Part shown: positions 48,575-59,300 of the stretch, in pieces
Layout: every line of letters starts with the position of its first letter
Position numbering within the stretch: position 1 is the first letter of the stretch
Assembly: GCA_944990035.1 (NCBI GenBank)
Contig: CALYLX010000072.1
Location: forward strand, 1 to 64,000
Length of the DNA: 64,000 bases
Origin: Clitopilus passeckerianus
Lineage: Eukaryota > Basidiomycota > Agaricomycetes > Agaricales > Entolomataceae
Reading direction: 5' to 3'
Notes under the pieces: model-generated
What the model was told of the DNA's origin: nothing
Seen by the model: the letters and a program-made list of their open reading frames with translations, nothing else
Databases searched by the model: none
Made by a program: the position numbers and the translations under genes

Positions 48575-50474
48575 ATGTCCGTCCCTCGAGCCGATGAAGA
48601 GACACCCTTGCTCCGTGATCAGCAACCTGTGAAGGCTACTCCTCTTCCATGGGGCCAGTTTGCGATCATCATGTTCCTCCAGCTCTGTGAACCCCTTACT
48701 TCGACAGTGATCTCTCCGTTCGCACCTGAGGTATGTCAATCCTATAGGCAACCAGTAGAGCAGCTTGCTCACACGACCGCTTTAGCTCGTCAGGCATCTT
48801 GGGGTCACCCATGGGGACGAGACGAAAGTTGGCTACTATGTTGGGATGATGGTGCGCCCCAAGGTTTTCCCCGCCGTTGAAATCTTTTTCTCACCCTATG
48901 AGTAGCTCTCTCTCTTCTTCCTGACTCAAGCATTCACTGTTCTTCACTGGAGTCGCCTCTCGGATCTTGTTGGAAGGAAACCTGTAACTCTTCTTGGTTT
49001 ATTTGGATTATCTCTTTCGATGTACTGCTTCGGTTTATCAAGGACGTTCTGGGGGCTCGTAATCAGGTATGCTTTCACATGCCTATTCTCTTTAGCTGTG
49101 AATTCTCATCGTATCCTCTTAAAGCCGATGTCTCAATGGCGCTTTGAACGGAAATATTGGGGTGATGAAGAGGTTTGTCCACCCTCCTCATCAATGCGAC
49201 CCCAAGATTGACATGTCTTCCAGTATGATCGCAGAAATCACTGATTCAACCAATATAGCTATTGTAGGTGCCTCCTCGTTAACCCCCGGACGTTGACTTA
49301 CCATATCGAACAGGCGTATGCAATTATGCCCATTGCCTGGTCTAGTGGTAGCACAGTAAGTGTTCGGCTTTAGTGCCGTGCTTTACAGCGTTCTAATCCC
49401 ATCTCTTTTTTCAGCTCGGCCCAATGATTGGAGGCTTCTTGTCACAACCAGCGGAGAGATACCCTAGTCTCTTTGGTCACAACGAGTTCCTCATCAAGTA
49501 CCCGTACTTCCTTCCTTGTGCTATCCCGGCAACATTCAGCGCGATCGCCTGGTTCGTAACTCTGCTCTTTATGAAGGAGACTGTGCACAACAGGATATCC
49601 TGGTCCGAGCTCTTTGGTTTCCGAAAACCCAAGCTGGACGTCGACAAGGTCTTGAGCGACTACGATAATGCTAGTTACCTCAGCGAGGCGGAAAAGCCTA
49701 TGCCTCTTAGCAAGCTCTTCCTTTCTTCCCGTGTTCTCATCGCTGGTGGAAACTACGCCACGCTCTCGCTCGTCGATATCGCATTCCGAGCTATTCTCCC
49801 TGTTTTCTTCTCAACCTCAACTTCACTCGGTGGGCTGGGGCTCCCTCCCGCGACAATTGGCAAAGTGTTGTCCATCATGGGCATTCTGAACGGCATTGTA
49901 CAGGTTGTCTGGTTCGCCAAGGTTCACGACTATCTTGGATCCAAGCGCACCGTCGTTTGGGGCACTTTGACCACCTTCCCGGTCATGGCTGCTTTCCCGC
50001 TAATGAGCTACTTCGCGAAGACCTACGGCGTCGGCAAAGCTGTTTGGGCCGTCATCACTTTCCAAATTATTTGTTCTATTGGGATGGGCATGGCTTATGG
50101 TGAGTCAAACCTGTTGCATAATCATTTGACAGATTTTATGAATCCTGTTGGTTGTTCGAAGGTGCTGTTTTCATCTTTATTGCTGCCGCTTCTCCTAACC
50201 GTGCATCTCTCGGGGCAACTAATGGCGTAAGCCAGGTATGTCTATCCGCCTCGTGCCCCAGAAAACCCTAAGCTAACGTGATGTCGACAACTAGATGATC
50301 GTCAGTATGATGAGAGCAATCGGACCGGCTGCATCGACCTGCATTTTCTCGCTTACCCTCGAAAAAGGTTATCTAGGCGGATACCTTGTCTACGTTTTCC
50401 TTGTTTCCCTTGTTTTCGTCGCTTTGTTTATGGCATCGTTGCTTCCTCGGAAACTTTGGACGCCAACCCAATAA
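48575..50474 (+). CDS. MFS transporter, DHA1/ZIFL-like (copy G)
   Basis: ATG 48575 (MSVPRADEETPLLRDQQPVK). The N-terminus has TPLPWGQFAIIMFLQLCEP and VISPFAPE. The exon at about 48904-49065 encodes TVLHWSRLSDLVGRKPVTLL (motif A) and MYCFGLSRTFWGLV. Then CLNGALNGNIGVMKSMIAEI, PIAWSSGSTLGPMIGGFLSQ and PLSKLFLSSRVLIAGGNYAT. The SPNRASLGATNGVSQ motif is split from the final exon by an intron (50236-50295). The protein ends ASLLPRKLWTPTQ. All frames join cleanly. Tandem partner of copy F. Confidence 0.88.
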
Positions 50475-50791
50475 TGTTCCGGCACAGGATACCCCACATT
50501 TGTTGTCGGTAGAAAAAGGTCCTAGCTACTGTAGCAGTGACCTGTATATATAATTGCATTTCATGTTGTACCACACACGCTACGAGAATATAATGACGGC
50601 TCTACAATACATTAAACTAGGACCTTCATCGGGTAGAACCCGGTTAGTCGCCACTATTATCGCCGAGCTCATAATTGTGCAAATATAGCCAAATAACAGA
50701 GTATATTAGCAAGTCAGGCTGTGGTCATTGCCACGACAGCCTTCATCCCTTGTTAACATCCTTAGAGTTCTTGTCTACCCAGCTCTGGTCG
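50475..50791. other. Intergenic
   Basis: 317 bp: 3' flank of MFS copy G and promoter of SPT2. An additional short 5' coding exon of SPT2 could lie here; I could not identify one. Confidence 0.45.
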
Positions 50792-52354
50792 ATGTCGGAA
50801 AGATGGCAGGCCTTGATGGCCATGAGCGCCTCCAACACCCAAAAAACCAAGAGCGAGGTGGAAATGGCCCTTGCACAGCGGAAGGAGAAGGAAGCTCAGT
50901 TGAGGAAGATACAAGCTGAGAAAGAGAAAAAGCAGCAGGAGATAGAGAAGCAGCTGAGGCTGAAGCATTTTGAGAATATGCAGAAAGAACAGGAAAGGAA
51001 GAGGAAGGAAGAAGAGATCAAGAAGGCAAAGGAGGCCGCTATGGAAAGGCGGTTGGAAGAGGAAAGGTTGACGGCTCTGTATGGTCCGAAGAAGGCGAAA
51101 GCTAAGTTGGGAGGAGGGAAAGATCCAAACGGCGTGGACTGGCCGAAATCCAGCTCTCAGGACAGGAAGATGGCTGAGGCAAGGCGGCAGAGGACCACAG
51201 ATGAATACGAGGAGCCCACTGGCTTCGAGTTCCTTACGAGGGAGGAAAAGCGCCAGAGGAAGCAGGCTTTGGAGATGCAAAAGCTCATGGGTGGCCCGAA
51301 GAAATCATCATCTAACAACCGCTACACGAAGATTGGGAACAAACTACGAGGGGGTGCCGTAGACGTGATGGCGCCTGCTGGCGCATCTACAGCTGCAGGC
51401 GACAGCTCGAAGTCTGTTAGGCAGCGACTTGCCTCAATGCCAAATACCTTGATGAAGTTGAATACCGTCAAGAGGGACACTCGTACGATAGACGAAATTC
51501 TCCAGGATCGACAGAAGGGCAAGGAAAAGAAGACACTGGATGGCGAAGACGCCAAGGGATTCGATGACTGGTTTGGTACGAGGAAAGACAAACTCAAGAA
51601 ATCCTCTGCTCCGACTACTACTGCAGCATCTGCGGCTACATCTGGCGCAAATACTCCCTCCTCACGTAAGTGTTCTTTGGGCATCTGTAGCTTTAGGACA
51701 CTCGCTGGACACCTTTCTTTCGTTTTATGCAGAGCGATCAACGCCCCAGCCATCTGCTCTTCGGGACGGTAAGAAAGGACCCATTCCTCCTCGACACTCT
51801 TCAGCCCAGCCAAGGCTGCCTCCCACTAAAGCAGCCGCTAACAGCCCTAAAGCTAGTTCATCACTTGGCAAACCTAAGGGTAGTTCCCAACCTCTGCCAT
51901 CCTCATATAAATCTGGAAAGGCTAGCGCTGCTACTAGTGTTCCAAAGAAACGACCTCGATCACCTACCCCAGAGTCAGATTTCTTCTCGGACGAGGATGA
52001 TTATGATGACCACCGCCCCTCCAAGCGACGTGGAGCTGAGGACGCTGTGTCCGGCCACGACATATGGGCAATTATGGGTTTGAACAAGAAGAAATACACG
52101 GCGCTGGATTACAACAGCGACGAAGATGATATGGAAGCTGACGCTCTGGCTGTAGAACGGGAGGAGAAGTTCAGGTATGTGATATATTATCTTCCTTTAT
52201 CGTAACCTGTGGCCAGGACTGACTGGAAATGCTCCTTTCCAGTGCGAAGCTTGCTAGGAAAGAAGATCTGGAGGCACTCGAAGCCGAAAAGAGGCACGAA
52301 GCGGAAAAACGAAGGCGCAAGAAGGAGAGGGAACGTCAGATGGCTCGAGCTTGA
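50792..52354 (+). CDS. SPT2: SPT2 histone H3-H4 chaperone
   Basis: Nuclear chromatin factor that binds H3-H4 during transcription elongation. Three exons (50792-51665, 51733-52174, 52243-52354), 475 residues. The N-terminus ALMAMSASNTQKTKSEVEMA is followed by a long charged coiled coil (EAQLRKIQAEKEKKQQEIEK). There is a basic/disordered middle. The C-terminal SPT2 domain is diagnostic: DIWAIMGLNKKKYTALDYNS, then DEDDMEADALAVEREE, then the basic helix KLARKEDLEALEAEKRHEAE. ATG 50792 is used; start uncertain, because homologues often begin with a short upstream exon (the residues before ALMAMSAS look atypical). Confidence 0.88.
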
Positions 52355-52761
52355 AGCACACATTTCCGGGCTTCCCTTTTGGATTTGTGTTCTTGAATTC
52401 TTCTAGGAAAATCAACAACTGTAGCTATGATTATTCTTTTTCTTTTCAATTCTGTACCACGTCTCTCAATGTTTGGCATGGCTCCCGCATTTGGCCCTTA
52501 CGGCCAACAATTGTTTTAACATCATCTCCACTTGTCTCTCGCACGCACGCACACTTACCTACTGGCGTACCACGCCATCTATTTTCTTGTATAATTTGAC
52601 GTTCTGAACTGTAAAACCCCTTTGTCGCATTATAAGCATTGAGAAGAATATGTATATCATTGTATTACCAGCTTCGTAGAAATGAGCAGTCTCGGATGGA
52701 AACTCACATGCCTAGAATAAGACTACGGTTGACTCCTAGGGTATTCTCGCCACTGGCTTGG

Positions 52762-53010
52762 TCAGACATCTAGGCAAGCGGTTTTACTTCTGTTGTTTTG
52801 TTCGTGCCACTTGAGTGCTTTGGCGATGCTGCATAAAATAGAAAGAAGTTCGACCCAAGAGCCCTCCGGAAGAACGAAATCCTCAAGACCTGGCGCATAA
52901 AGATTTGTCCGTACACAGACTGGGGTTTTAGTGGGGTCTGGGATAGCTTCGGCAACACCGGTGAAACCTTTCACTTGCCAGTGTGCTTCGACGATGTTCA
53001 GGTGGTGCAA
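52762..53010 (-). pseudogene. Possible gene remnant abutting the 72-bp repeat
   Basis: An 82-codon frame without an ATG that reads protein-like: HWQVKGFTGVAEAIPDPTKT, then LEDFVLPEGSWVELLSILCS and a stop. The open frame ends within a few codons upstream, inside the first repeat copy. It could be the 3' end of a lost gene or chance. No family recognised. Confidence 0.2.
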
Positions 53011-53081
53011 CCAATGGGCGGGAGATCGACAGACGGCTCAGGTGATGTCTCCCGTTTATATGTGGCGGTCCGGCCACGCCT
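53010..53081. repeat. Diverged 72-bp direct repeat, copy 1
   Basis: Begins ccaatgggcgggagatcg, contains ggctcaggtgatg, tttatatgtg and ggcggtccggccacgcct. Matches the copy at 53127-53199 along its length with scattered substitutions. It lies about 350-420 bp upstream of the GH43 ATG. Confidence 0.8.
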
Positions 53082-53126
53082 CTTTGCTCCCTCCCACAAC
53101 AAGTAACCTGCATTTCGGTACAGACC

Positions 53127-53199
53127 CCAATGGCCGGAGATTGGCGGACGACTCAGGTGATTCCTCCCATTTATATGTATAAGCGGTCCGTCCACGCCT
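53127..53199. repeat. Diverged 72-bp direct repeat, copy 2
   Basis: Begins ccaatggccggagattgg, contains cgactcaggtgattcc, tttatatgtat and gcggtccgtccacgcct. About 117 bp offset from copy 1. Confidence 0.8.
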
Positions 53200-53375
53200 G
53201 TACAGTTTATCCCATTTACAGCCAAGCGCTCCACCAATGGAAATTTCTCGGCTGAAGTCGAGTTCAGTTGGACGATCCTGCCACTTTGAGTTCGACACCT
53301 GACTGCCTCAGCCTGCACTGGGTAAGTAAATGAGAAGCATTGAAATCCATGCGAGAGCTGGACTACGAAGGAGGG

Positions 53376-53382
53376 TATAAAA
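53376..53382 (+). promoter_or_regulatory. TATA box of the GH43 gene
   Basis: tataaaa within gagggtataaaacctg, 57 bp upstream of ATG 53433. Confidence 0.5.
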
Positions 53383-53432
53383 CCTGTTGACTTGCGACAG
53401 GGAACGACCCATCGACTCTTACACTCGTGAAA

Positions 53433-55019
53433 ATGCGGTCGAACGCAGTCATTGCCCTCCTTCCCTTCTTTGTTTCCAGCTACGTCTGGGCCACTCCTAC
53501 CTCCGAGACCAATGAACTCTCTCGTAGAGCGACCTTCAGCAATCCGGTTCTGTGGGAGGATACTCCAGACTTGGGTGTCATTCGCGTCAATAGCACCTAC
53601 TACTATACGGCTTCCAGCTTCCATCTTTCTCCCGGTGCTCCCATCCTCCGTTCCTACGACCTTGTGAATTGGGAATTTGCCGGACACTCCGTCCCTGTCC
53701 TCGATTGGTCGTCCAAGTACAACTTGGCCAACGGTGAACGTGCCTATGTAAAGGGCATTTGGGCATCCTTCTTCGACTATCGCAAGAGTAACGGGCTCTT
53801 CTACTGGGGAGGATGCATCGAATTCGGAAAATCCTACGTTTATACCTCCCCATCGGTGTCCGGTCCCTGGACCAAACGTTCCACCATCAACACCTGCTGG
53901 TATGATGCTGGGTTGCTCATAGATGACGACGACACCATGTACGTTGCCTTCGGCAACACCAACATCAGCGTCGCCCAGCTGTCTGCGGATGGCCTCACGC
54001 CGGTCAAGACCCAGCAGGTGTATTCCGCTTCCTTCACTATCGAAGGATCGCGCTTCTACAAGAGGAATGGCCAGTACTATATCTTCGTAACGCGTCCTGC
54101 CGATGGACAATTCATCCTGAAGTCGAGCAGCCCTTGGGGCCCATACACTATCAGGGCGGTTATCGATAAATCCCCCAGCCCCTCCACCGTCAATGGAGGT
54201 GTACCTCACCAGGGGGGGCTTATCTCCACCGCTGCTGGTGATTGGTATTACATGGCGTTCATCGACGCCTATCCTGGCGGTCGTATCCCAGCCATGGCTC
54301 CTGTCACCTGGTCCTCTGATGGATGGCCCACCGTTAGCCTCGTCAATGGACGTTGGGGAGACTCGTACACGGCGCCTAACATCTCACCGGCTGGAAGCGT
54401 CAAGTCACCCGTTGGCACCGATACTTTCACATCTCTCAGCCAAGAGTGGGAGTGGAATCACAACCCGGACAATTCCAAATGGTCCGTCGGCAACGGTCTC
54501 AAGCTCTCGACTGCCACAGTTACTGTCGATCTATATGCGGCACGCAATACCCTCACTCATCGCGTCTTGGGTCCGATTTCCACTGCCACCATCGTTCTCG
54601 ACTACTCGAACATGGCCGACGGCGACCGTGCTGGCCTCGCCTTGTTCCGTGATTCCTCGCAGTGGATCGGTATCGCCAAGAACAATGGTGCCTGCAAGAT
54701 TTCAGTTGTCGGTGGCATCACTATGGTTGACGGACAGTGGACCACCTCCGGTACAGGTTCATACCAGGCTCAAATCAACGCCGCTGCTACCGGCAAGGTG
54801 TGGCTACGCGCTACCGCAGATGTTCGGCCTGGCCAGAATGGCAAGGGCACGTTTGCATACAGTCTTGATGGCAACAACTTCACCAACCTTGGAAACCAAC
54901 TCACTTTCATCACGAATTGGACCTACTTCCTTGGGTATCGGTTTGCCATCTTTAACTATGCGACTTCTGCCCTTGGTGGCTCTGTCACCGTATCCAGCTT
55001 CACGTTGGCGAAGTCGTAA
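53433..55019 (+). CDS. Secreted GH43 glycosidase (xylosidase/arabinofuranosidase type)
   Basis: Hydrolyses xylan or arabinan side chains outside the cell. A single 528-residue exon. A signal peptide (MRSNAVIALLPFFVSSYVWA) and an SRR dibasic site (about 30-32) precede the catalytic five-bladed propeller. Likely catalytic residues are the Asp in WEDTPDLGVIRV (D46, base), the Asp in CWYDAGLLIDDDD (pKa modulator) and the Glu in TIEGSRFYK (acid). Other family stretches are SPGAPILRSYDLVNWEF and GIWASFFDYRKSNGLFYWGG. The C-terminal about 190 residues form the GH43-associated beta-sandwich (FTSLSQEWEWNHNPDNSKWS, TIVLDYSNMADGDRAGLALF). The lack of introns is unusual in this window. The choice of ATG 53433 over an upstream GTG is based on the signal peptide. 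Confidence 0.9.
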   Translation: MRSNAVIALLPFFVSSYVWATPTSETNELSRRATFSNPVLWEDTPDLGVIRVNSTYYYTASSFHLSPGAPILRSYDLVNWEFAGHSVPVLDWSSKYNLANGERAYVKGIWASFFDYRKSNGLFYWGGCIEFGKSYVYTSPSVSGPWTKRSTINTCWYDAGLLIDDDDTMYVAFGNTNISVAQLSADGLTPVKTQQVYSASFTIEGSRFYKRNGQYYIFVTRPADGQFILKSSSPWGPYTIRAVIDKSPSPSTVNGGVPHQGGLISTAAGDWYYMAFIDAYPGGRIPAMAPVTWSSDGWPTVSLVNGRWGDSYTAPNISPAGSVKSPVGTDTFTSLSQEWEWNHNPDNSKWSVGNGLKLSTATVTVDLYAARNTLTHRVLGPISTATIVLDYSNMADGDRAGLALFRDSSQWIGIAKNNGACKISVVGGITMVDGQWTTSGTGSYQAQINAAATGKVWLRATADVRPGQNGKGTFAYSLDGNNFTNLGNQLTFITNWTYFLGYRFAIFNYATSALGGSVTVSSFTLAKS

Positions 55020-55213
55020 TGATAGGAAGATGTAGATGGGCTCTGATTATATCACAATATTTTGTAGAGTTCCTTATAAACGGTAGTACATTGATACTAT
55101 CTCCGAATGTGTATAGGGGACACCACTGCGAACTACGAAAATGTGATGCAACCTGGGCTGAGTACTGAGTCCTTGGGTTGAAGTAGGAGGTATATGTTAG
55201 TTCTCCTTCCTCG

Positions 55214-55667
55214 TTAGTTGGTGCATTGACCTTCTCTGTGATATTGTTAGTCTTAGTGCTAGCGTCTAAATGCACAGAATCCAGACTTACTGTCCTGGGT
55301 ACAGATAACAGGTCTTCTCTCCACTATCGGCAATGTAATATCCTGAAATGGATCCATAATCGCTGAGGGCGCAGGATCCAATGACTGTCAGAGCCCGCCT
55401 CACAACGTCGTCGACCACGACAGACACCTGACCAGTATTGCATGTAGTGGCAATGGAGCAAGCTCCCTCAGTCAAGGTCGCTTTTTGGTTCTGGCATGTG
55501 ACTACATCTTCAGAGTTAAGATTCTTGGAGATCAGGGCGAGGCAGTCTGAGGCCGACGCTCCAGAGTAGGGATGGCATGGACCAATGGTTGCTGCATTGG
55601 CTACATGAAGTCCTAGAAGCTGAGCGAGGAGGAAGACGAAAACTGTGGAGAGAAGATTCCTTGACAT
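55214..55667 (-). CDS. Small secreted protein with eight cysteines
   Basis: 132 residues. The signal peptide (MSRNLLSTVFVFLLAQLLGL, then HVANA) is followed by ATIGPCHPYSG. Exon 1 is 55667-55291. Unspliced it would stop at once after YPGQ with seven cysteines. Splicing at gtaagt (55290) to an acceptor at 55236 adds seven codons containing an eighth Cys (Q-E-G-Q-C-T-N) and a stop, which makes an even number for disulphides. The mature protein has alternating short hydrophobic strands (VSVVVDDVVRRALTVIGSCA). I recognise no named family. A TATA box is about 60 bp upstream. It faces the GH43 gene tail to tail. Confidence 0.7.
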
Positions 55668-56369
55668 GCTGGCAAACGGCTGAGGTGGGGCGTCGAAAAT
55701 GGGGAGGCCGGAAGGTACGTGCAAGTTTTTATATAGCCGGCCGATTCATGATTTTCATTTCATACCGGGAACCACAGGCAGCCGAACTAGCTTCCGACGA
55801 TATCATGATTACAAGTCGGCGGAGAACTGGATGTCCTGAACTCTTGCAAGCTTTGAGATAGCAATTCAGTATGTCCATCAGTACTCAGTTCCAATCCCTT
55901 GGATAGTTTTCGAATCAAAGGAGAAGTCTGCAATATCGGAAGCCCTTCAGAATTGACTGTTCAGAGTTACACCTCCCAAGCAGAAAACAGACTGCGGAGT
56001 GAGCCCTAGCCTTCGAGGCCAACTTCGGATAGTGCCGATTATCTCCTCCTGGTCAAACTCCGTGTTTACCTGTTCACACCCAGAGTTCAGCTCAGCTTCC
56101 GCTACATATTCCGCCAGCATACATTCCTCCAATAAATTCAACGGTAGCTATGTGGTCAAACTGAGCTTCACACCTTCCTCATCTACTATAATTCCCCACC
56201 AAAATATTGACAACCTGTGGCACACGATCCATAAGAAACCGTGATTAGCGCTGGTGCCCAAGTCACCCAGGCCCAGGTGGTCACTATTGAAGGCGGGGTC
56301 TAAATCTATTTCAATGAGGAACACGGCGGAACCACGAGCACATCTTGTTAATAACCCTCTAACTCTGAT
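55668..56369. other. Intergenic, divergent promoters of the Cys-rich protein and the NLR
   Basis: 702 bp. Contains the TATA box at 55727-55735 and the possible pseudogene at 55947-56381. Confidence 0.5.
55727..55735 (-). promoter_or_regulatory. TATA box of the Cys-rich secreted protein
   Basis: tatataaaa on the minus strand, about 60 bp upstream of ATG 55667. Confidence 0.5.
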
Positions 56370-56381
56370 ATGGGTGATCAC
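55947..56381 (-). pseudogene. Possible gene remnant with one in-frame stop
   Basis: Two open frames in the same phase, divided by a single TAG at 56142-56147, together about 144 codons. The text is moderately protein-like (IEIDLDPAFNSDHLGLGDLG, then SIFWWGIIVDEEGVKLSLTT, then LLEECMLAEYVAEAELNSGC). No family recognised. Its 5' end overlaps the NLR start on the other strand. Could be chance. Confidence 0.22.
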
Positions 56382-59300
56382 GAAACGGGCTGCTTTTCCT
56401 GGCTACGGAAGAGAAAAGGCAAGAAACCATCGAACAGCCTAGCAGTGAGTCCTGAGATGTGTGCTTCGTCCGGGGTCTGATTGGTGCCTGCAAGGTGATA
56501 CCTCGTTCGACGCCAGCCGTCGCCCATCCTATCGTTCATGCAGAAAAGGCAGAGACTTCAAAGGCTCTGGTTCCGTCGAACAAGGAGTATACGATAGAGG
56601 CGACGAAGCGAACGCTTGATATTCTTGCAGGCGTAGCTGGCCTAGTAGGGGTTCCGTTGGTGAAGGAGGTCATTGATATCGGCCTTTCGATATTAACGAC
56701 ATGTGAGGTGAGTATCGCTGTCGGTTTCCTGATGGCATTTCCTTGAGCTCTTTGCTTCCCACAGACCATTAATCAGGTACAAGAGCGAGTGGCAGAGCTG
56801 AAGAATCGGGTCGCAAGCTATTTGCTCGTCCTGGCCAAGATTGCGAAAGATCCAGAAAATGACCCGATGTTCAAGTCATCCCAAGGTCTGATGGAGGAGC
56901 TTCAGGATCTCAAAGAGTCAGTTCTTCCCCAATTCTGTTTCCTACATATTTGCCAACAAATTGCTTTCTAGTTGCCTTTCAATCATCACAGCTCGCCTTG
57001 ACGCCATCAACCAGCAGAATGTCGTATTGACTACATTACTCCCCGAAGCTAATATGAACACCATTGAGGAGTGTGTTGCTTGCTTCCAAGACGCCGTTGA
57101 CCGGTTCCAGGTATATTTCTGCAACCTGCTCCTAAACCATGCAGCCAATTTCTCATCTTCGTTTAATAGACTTTACGAGGAATCCATGCTGCGCAAGATC
57201 TCACGAGGATACAACACCAAGTCGAGAACATCTACCAGGTTGCACAAGTTGCTGTCCAGAAGATAGACAAGGTCCAGAGCTCTGTTGACAAGCTGCAGGC
57301 CATGCTAGAGAGCACGGGCCTGCAAAGCGATACCTTCAGCTCCCTATCGAATATGCCGCCAATCCCCGACGTATTCATCGGTCGCGACACCGTTGTTCAG
57401 CGTATCGCTGAAAACCTTACGAGCGACGACCTTAAGCGATCTCGTGTTTGCATTCTAGGGCCAGGTGGAATAGGGAAGACATCAGCAGCCCTTGTGGCCA
57501 TGCAACATCCATTAGTCACCGCCAGGGTTCCCGAAGACCATCGTCTCTGGGTCCCATGCATCAGCCTAACCTCCCCCGCTGCTTTCCTTGCCTTCCTAAC
57601 GCGAAGATTGGGTCTCTCCAGCCCAGCAGATCCCCTCCAACTCATTACCTCCACCCTCAGAAACAGTACCGAACCTTATATTCTCCTTCTTGACAACTTC
57701 GAGACACTGTGGCATCCCGTCGAAGGAGACCAACCAATGACTAAGTCGATCTTAAAAGCCCTCGATGGAATCTCAAACGTGGGGATCTTGCTCACCATGC
57801 GATCACACTTCCCGCCTCTGGTTCATTGGCAAACGGAACGTCTAGATGTCCTACCACTCGAAGACTGTCAACAGATTTATACAGCCATTGAACCCCAGGC
57901 TGCAGTTGACGAAGACCTCGACCTACTCCTGGAGACGATCGGCCTCCTACCCTATGCTGTCACCCTGATAGCCAACCAGGCCAAATATTCTTTTGCTTCA
58001 CCGAAGGAAGTGCTATTTGAATGGACCAAAGTCGGTTCCAAGATGCTGTTCGACGTTGAGGACAGCTCCCAAGGCATGGATCAATCCATTGAGCTGTCTG
58101 TTGGGAGCAAGTACGTTACCAGCACCCCAGGAGCGATCGAACTGCTGCAGGTCCTATCGATGCTACCTGCTGGCGTTTACCGGGACGGCTTGTCGATCTG
58201 GTCCAAGTCCTGGACACTCGGAGCACTGAGTACACTCCACAACTCTGCTCTCATTGTCACGCGAGAGATGGACGTTGACGGGGCCAAGAAAGTGCATTTA
58301 CTTGTACTCCCCGTCGTTCAATCCTACATGCGACAACCTGGTCGCACCCCAGATTCTGTTCGGCAGTCGACTCACCAGGCTTGCGTGGATTTTCTTTGTG
58401 CAAGAAAATCACTCATCGAGGGCCCGAACGATCCGAAATACAAGGTCGATTTCCCAGAGGTGGAAGCGCAAGAAACGAACGTAGAAGCAATCATGACGGA
58501 GGTTCTGAAGGACCTACAAGACGGTGCCTCATCGCGGACACCAGTTGCATCCGAAGAGCAACTCGATGCCCTTACCACATTTGTCTCATACCAATCCAGT
58601 TGCCGACCTTGTTTGGCACTGGTTGAGCAGGTTCTTGCGCTTGTGCAACAAGCACAGAGTCTCTACCACGAAGCCGAAGTCATGTTATGTCTTGCATCTG
58701 TCCAGACCGACTTGGACCTGAATGCAGTGGCTGCAGAGACGTACAAAACAACCCATAAGCTATTCTTGAAATTAGGCAACACGATCCGGGCGCTTAATAC
58801 CGACCTTTGTTCCGTCACGAGGACGATTGAAGCTTCAGACCCCGACTCTGAAATACGACGGGAAATAGCAGCAGAGACTAAAGCCCGGTGGGAACACCTC
58901 TTCTCAAACCCGATCATTGAAGGACTAGTGCTCAGTTGGTTCAGTGAAACCGTCTGGCTTTCTTACCCGCTGGACTACGACCGACCTCCTGAAGTTCTTC
59001 AAGACATGCTGAGGGCCCGAGAGGTTTTCCGCGAAGTCCGGCGACCATGGGCATTGCACAGCGTTCTGGTGAACCTGGTCAGGTCTCGCCTGCAACAGGG
59101 CGAGATCGATGATGCCCGAAAGATGGTGGATGATATCATGGAACTTGAAGTCGAGGAGAAGTTGGTCGGGAGCGGATATACCTACGTCTGCTTAGCGCAT
59201 TGCCTGAAGGCGGCGGACAACTGGGGTCCTGAGCTTCACCAAGTACTGCAGGATGGTTTGAAGATCGAGAAGAAGTCTGGTGGACCGTATAATATCGCGA

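Larger units (their letters stand above)
52355..53432. other. Intergenic, GH43 promoter region
   Basis: 1078 bp. Holds a minus-strand open frame that may be a gene remnant (52762-53010), a diverged 72-bp direct repeat (listed separately), and a TATA box near the gene. Confidence 0.55.

Noticed and set aside
49339..49352. tRNA A-box-like string cctggtctagtggta
   Set aside because: It lies in a coding exon of MFS copy G (IAWSSGST) and there is no matching B box or cloverleaf.
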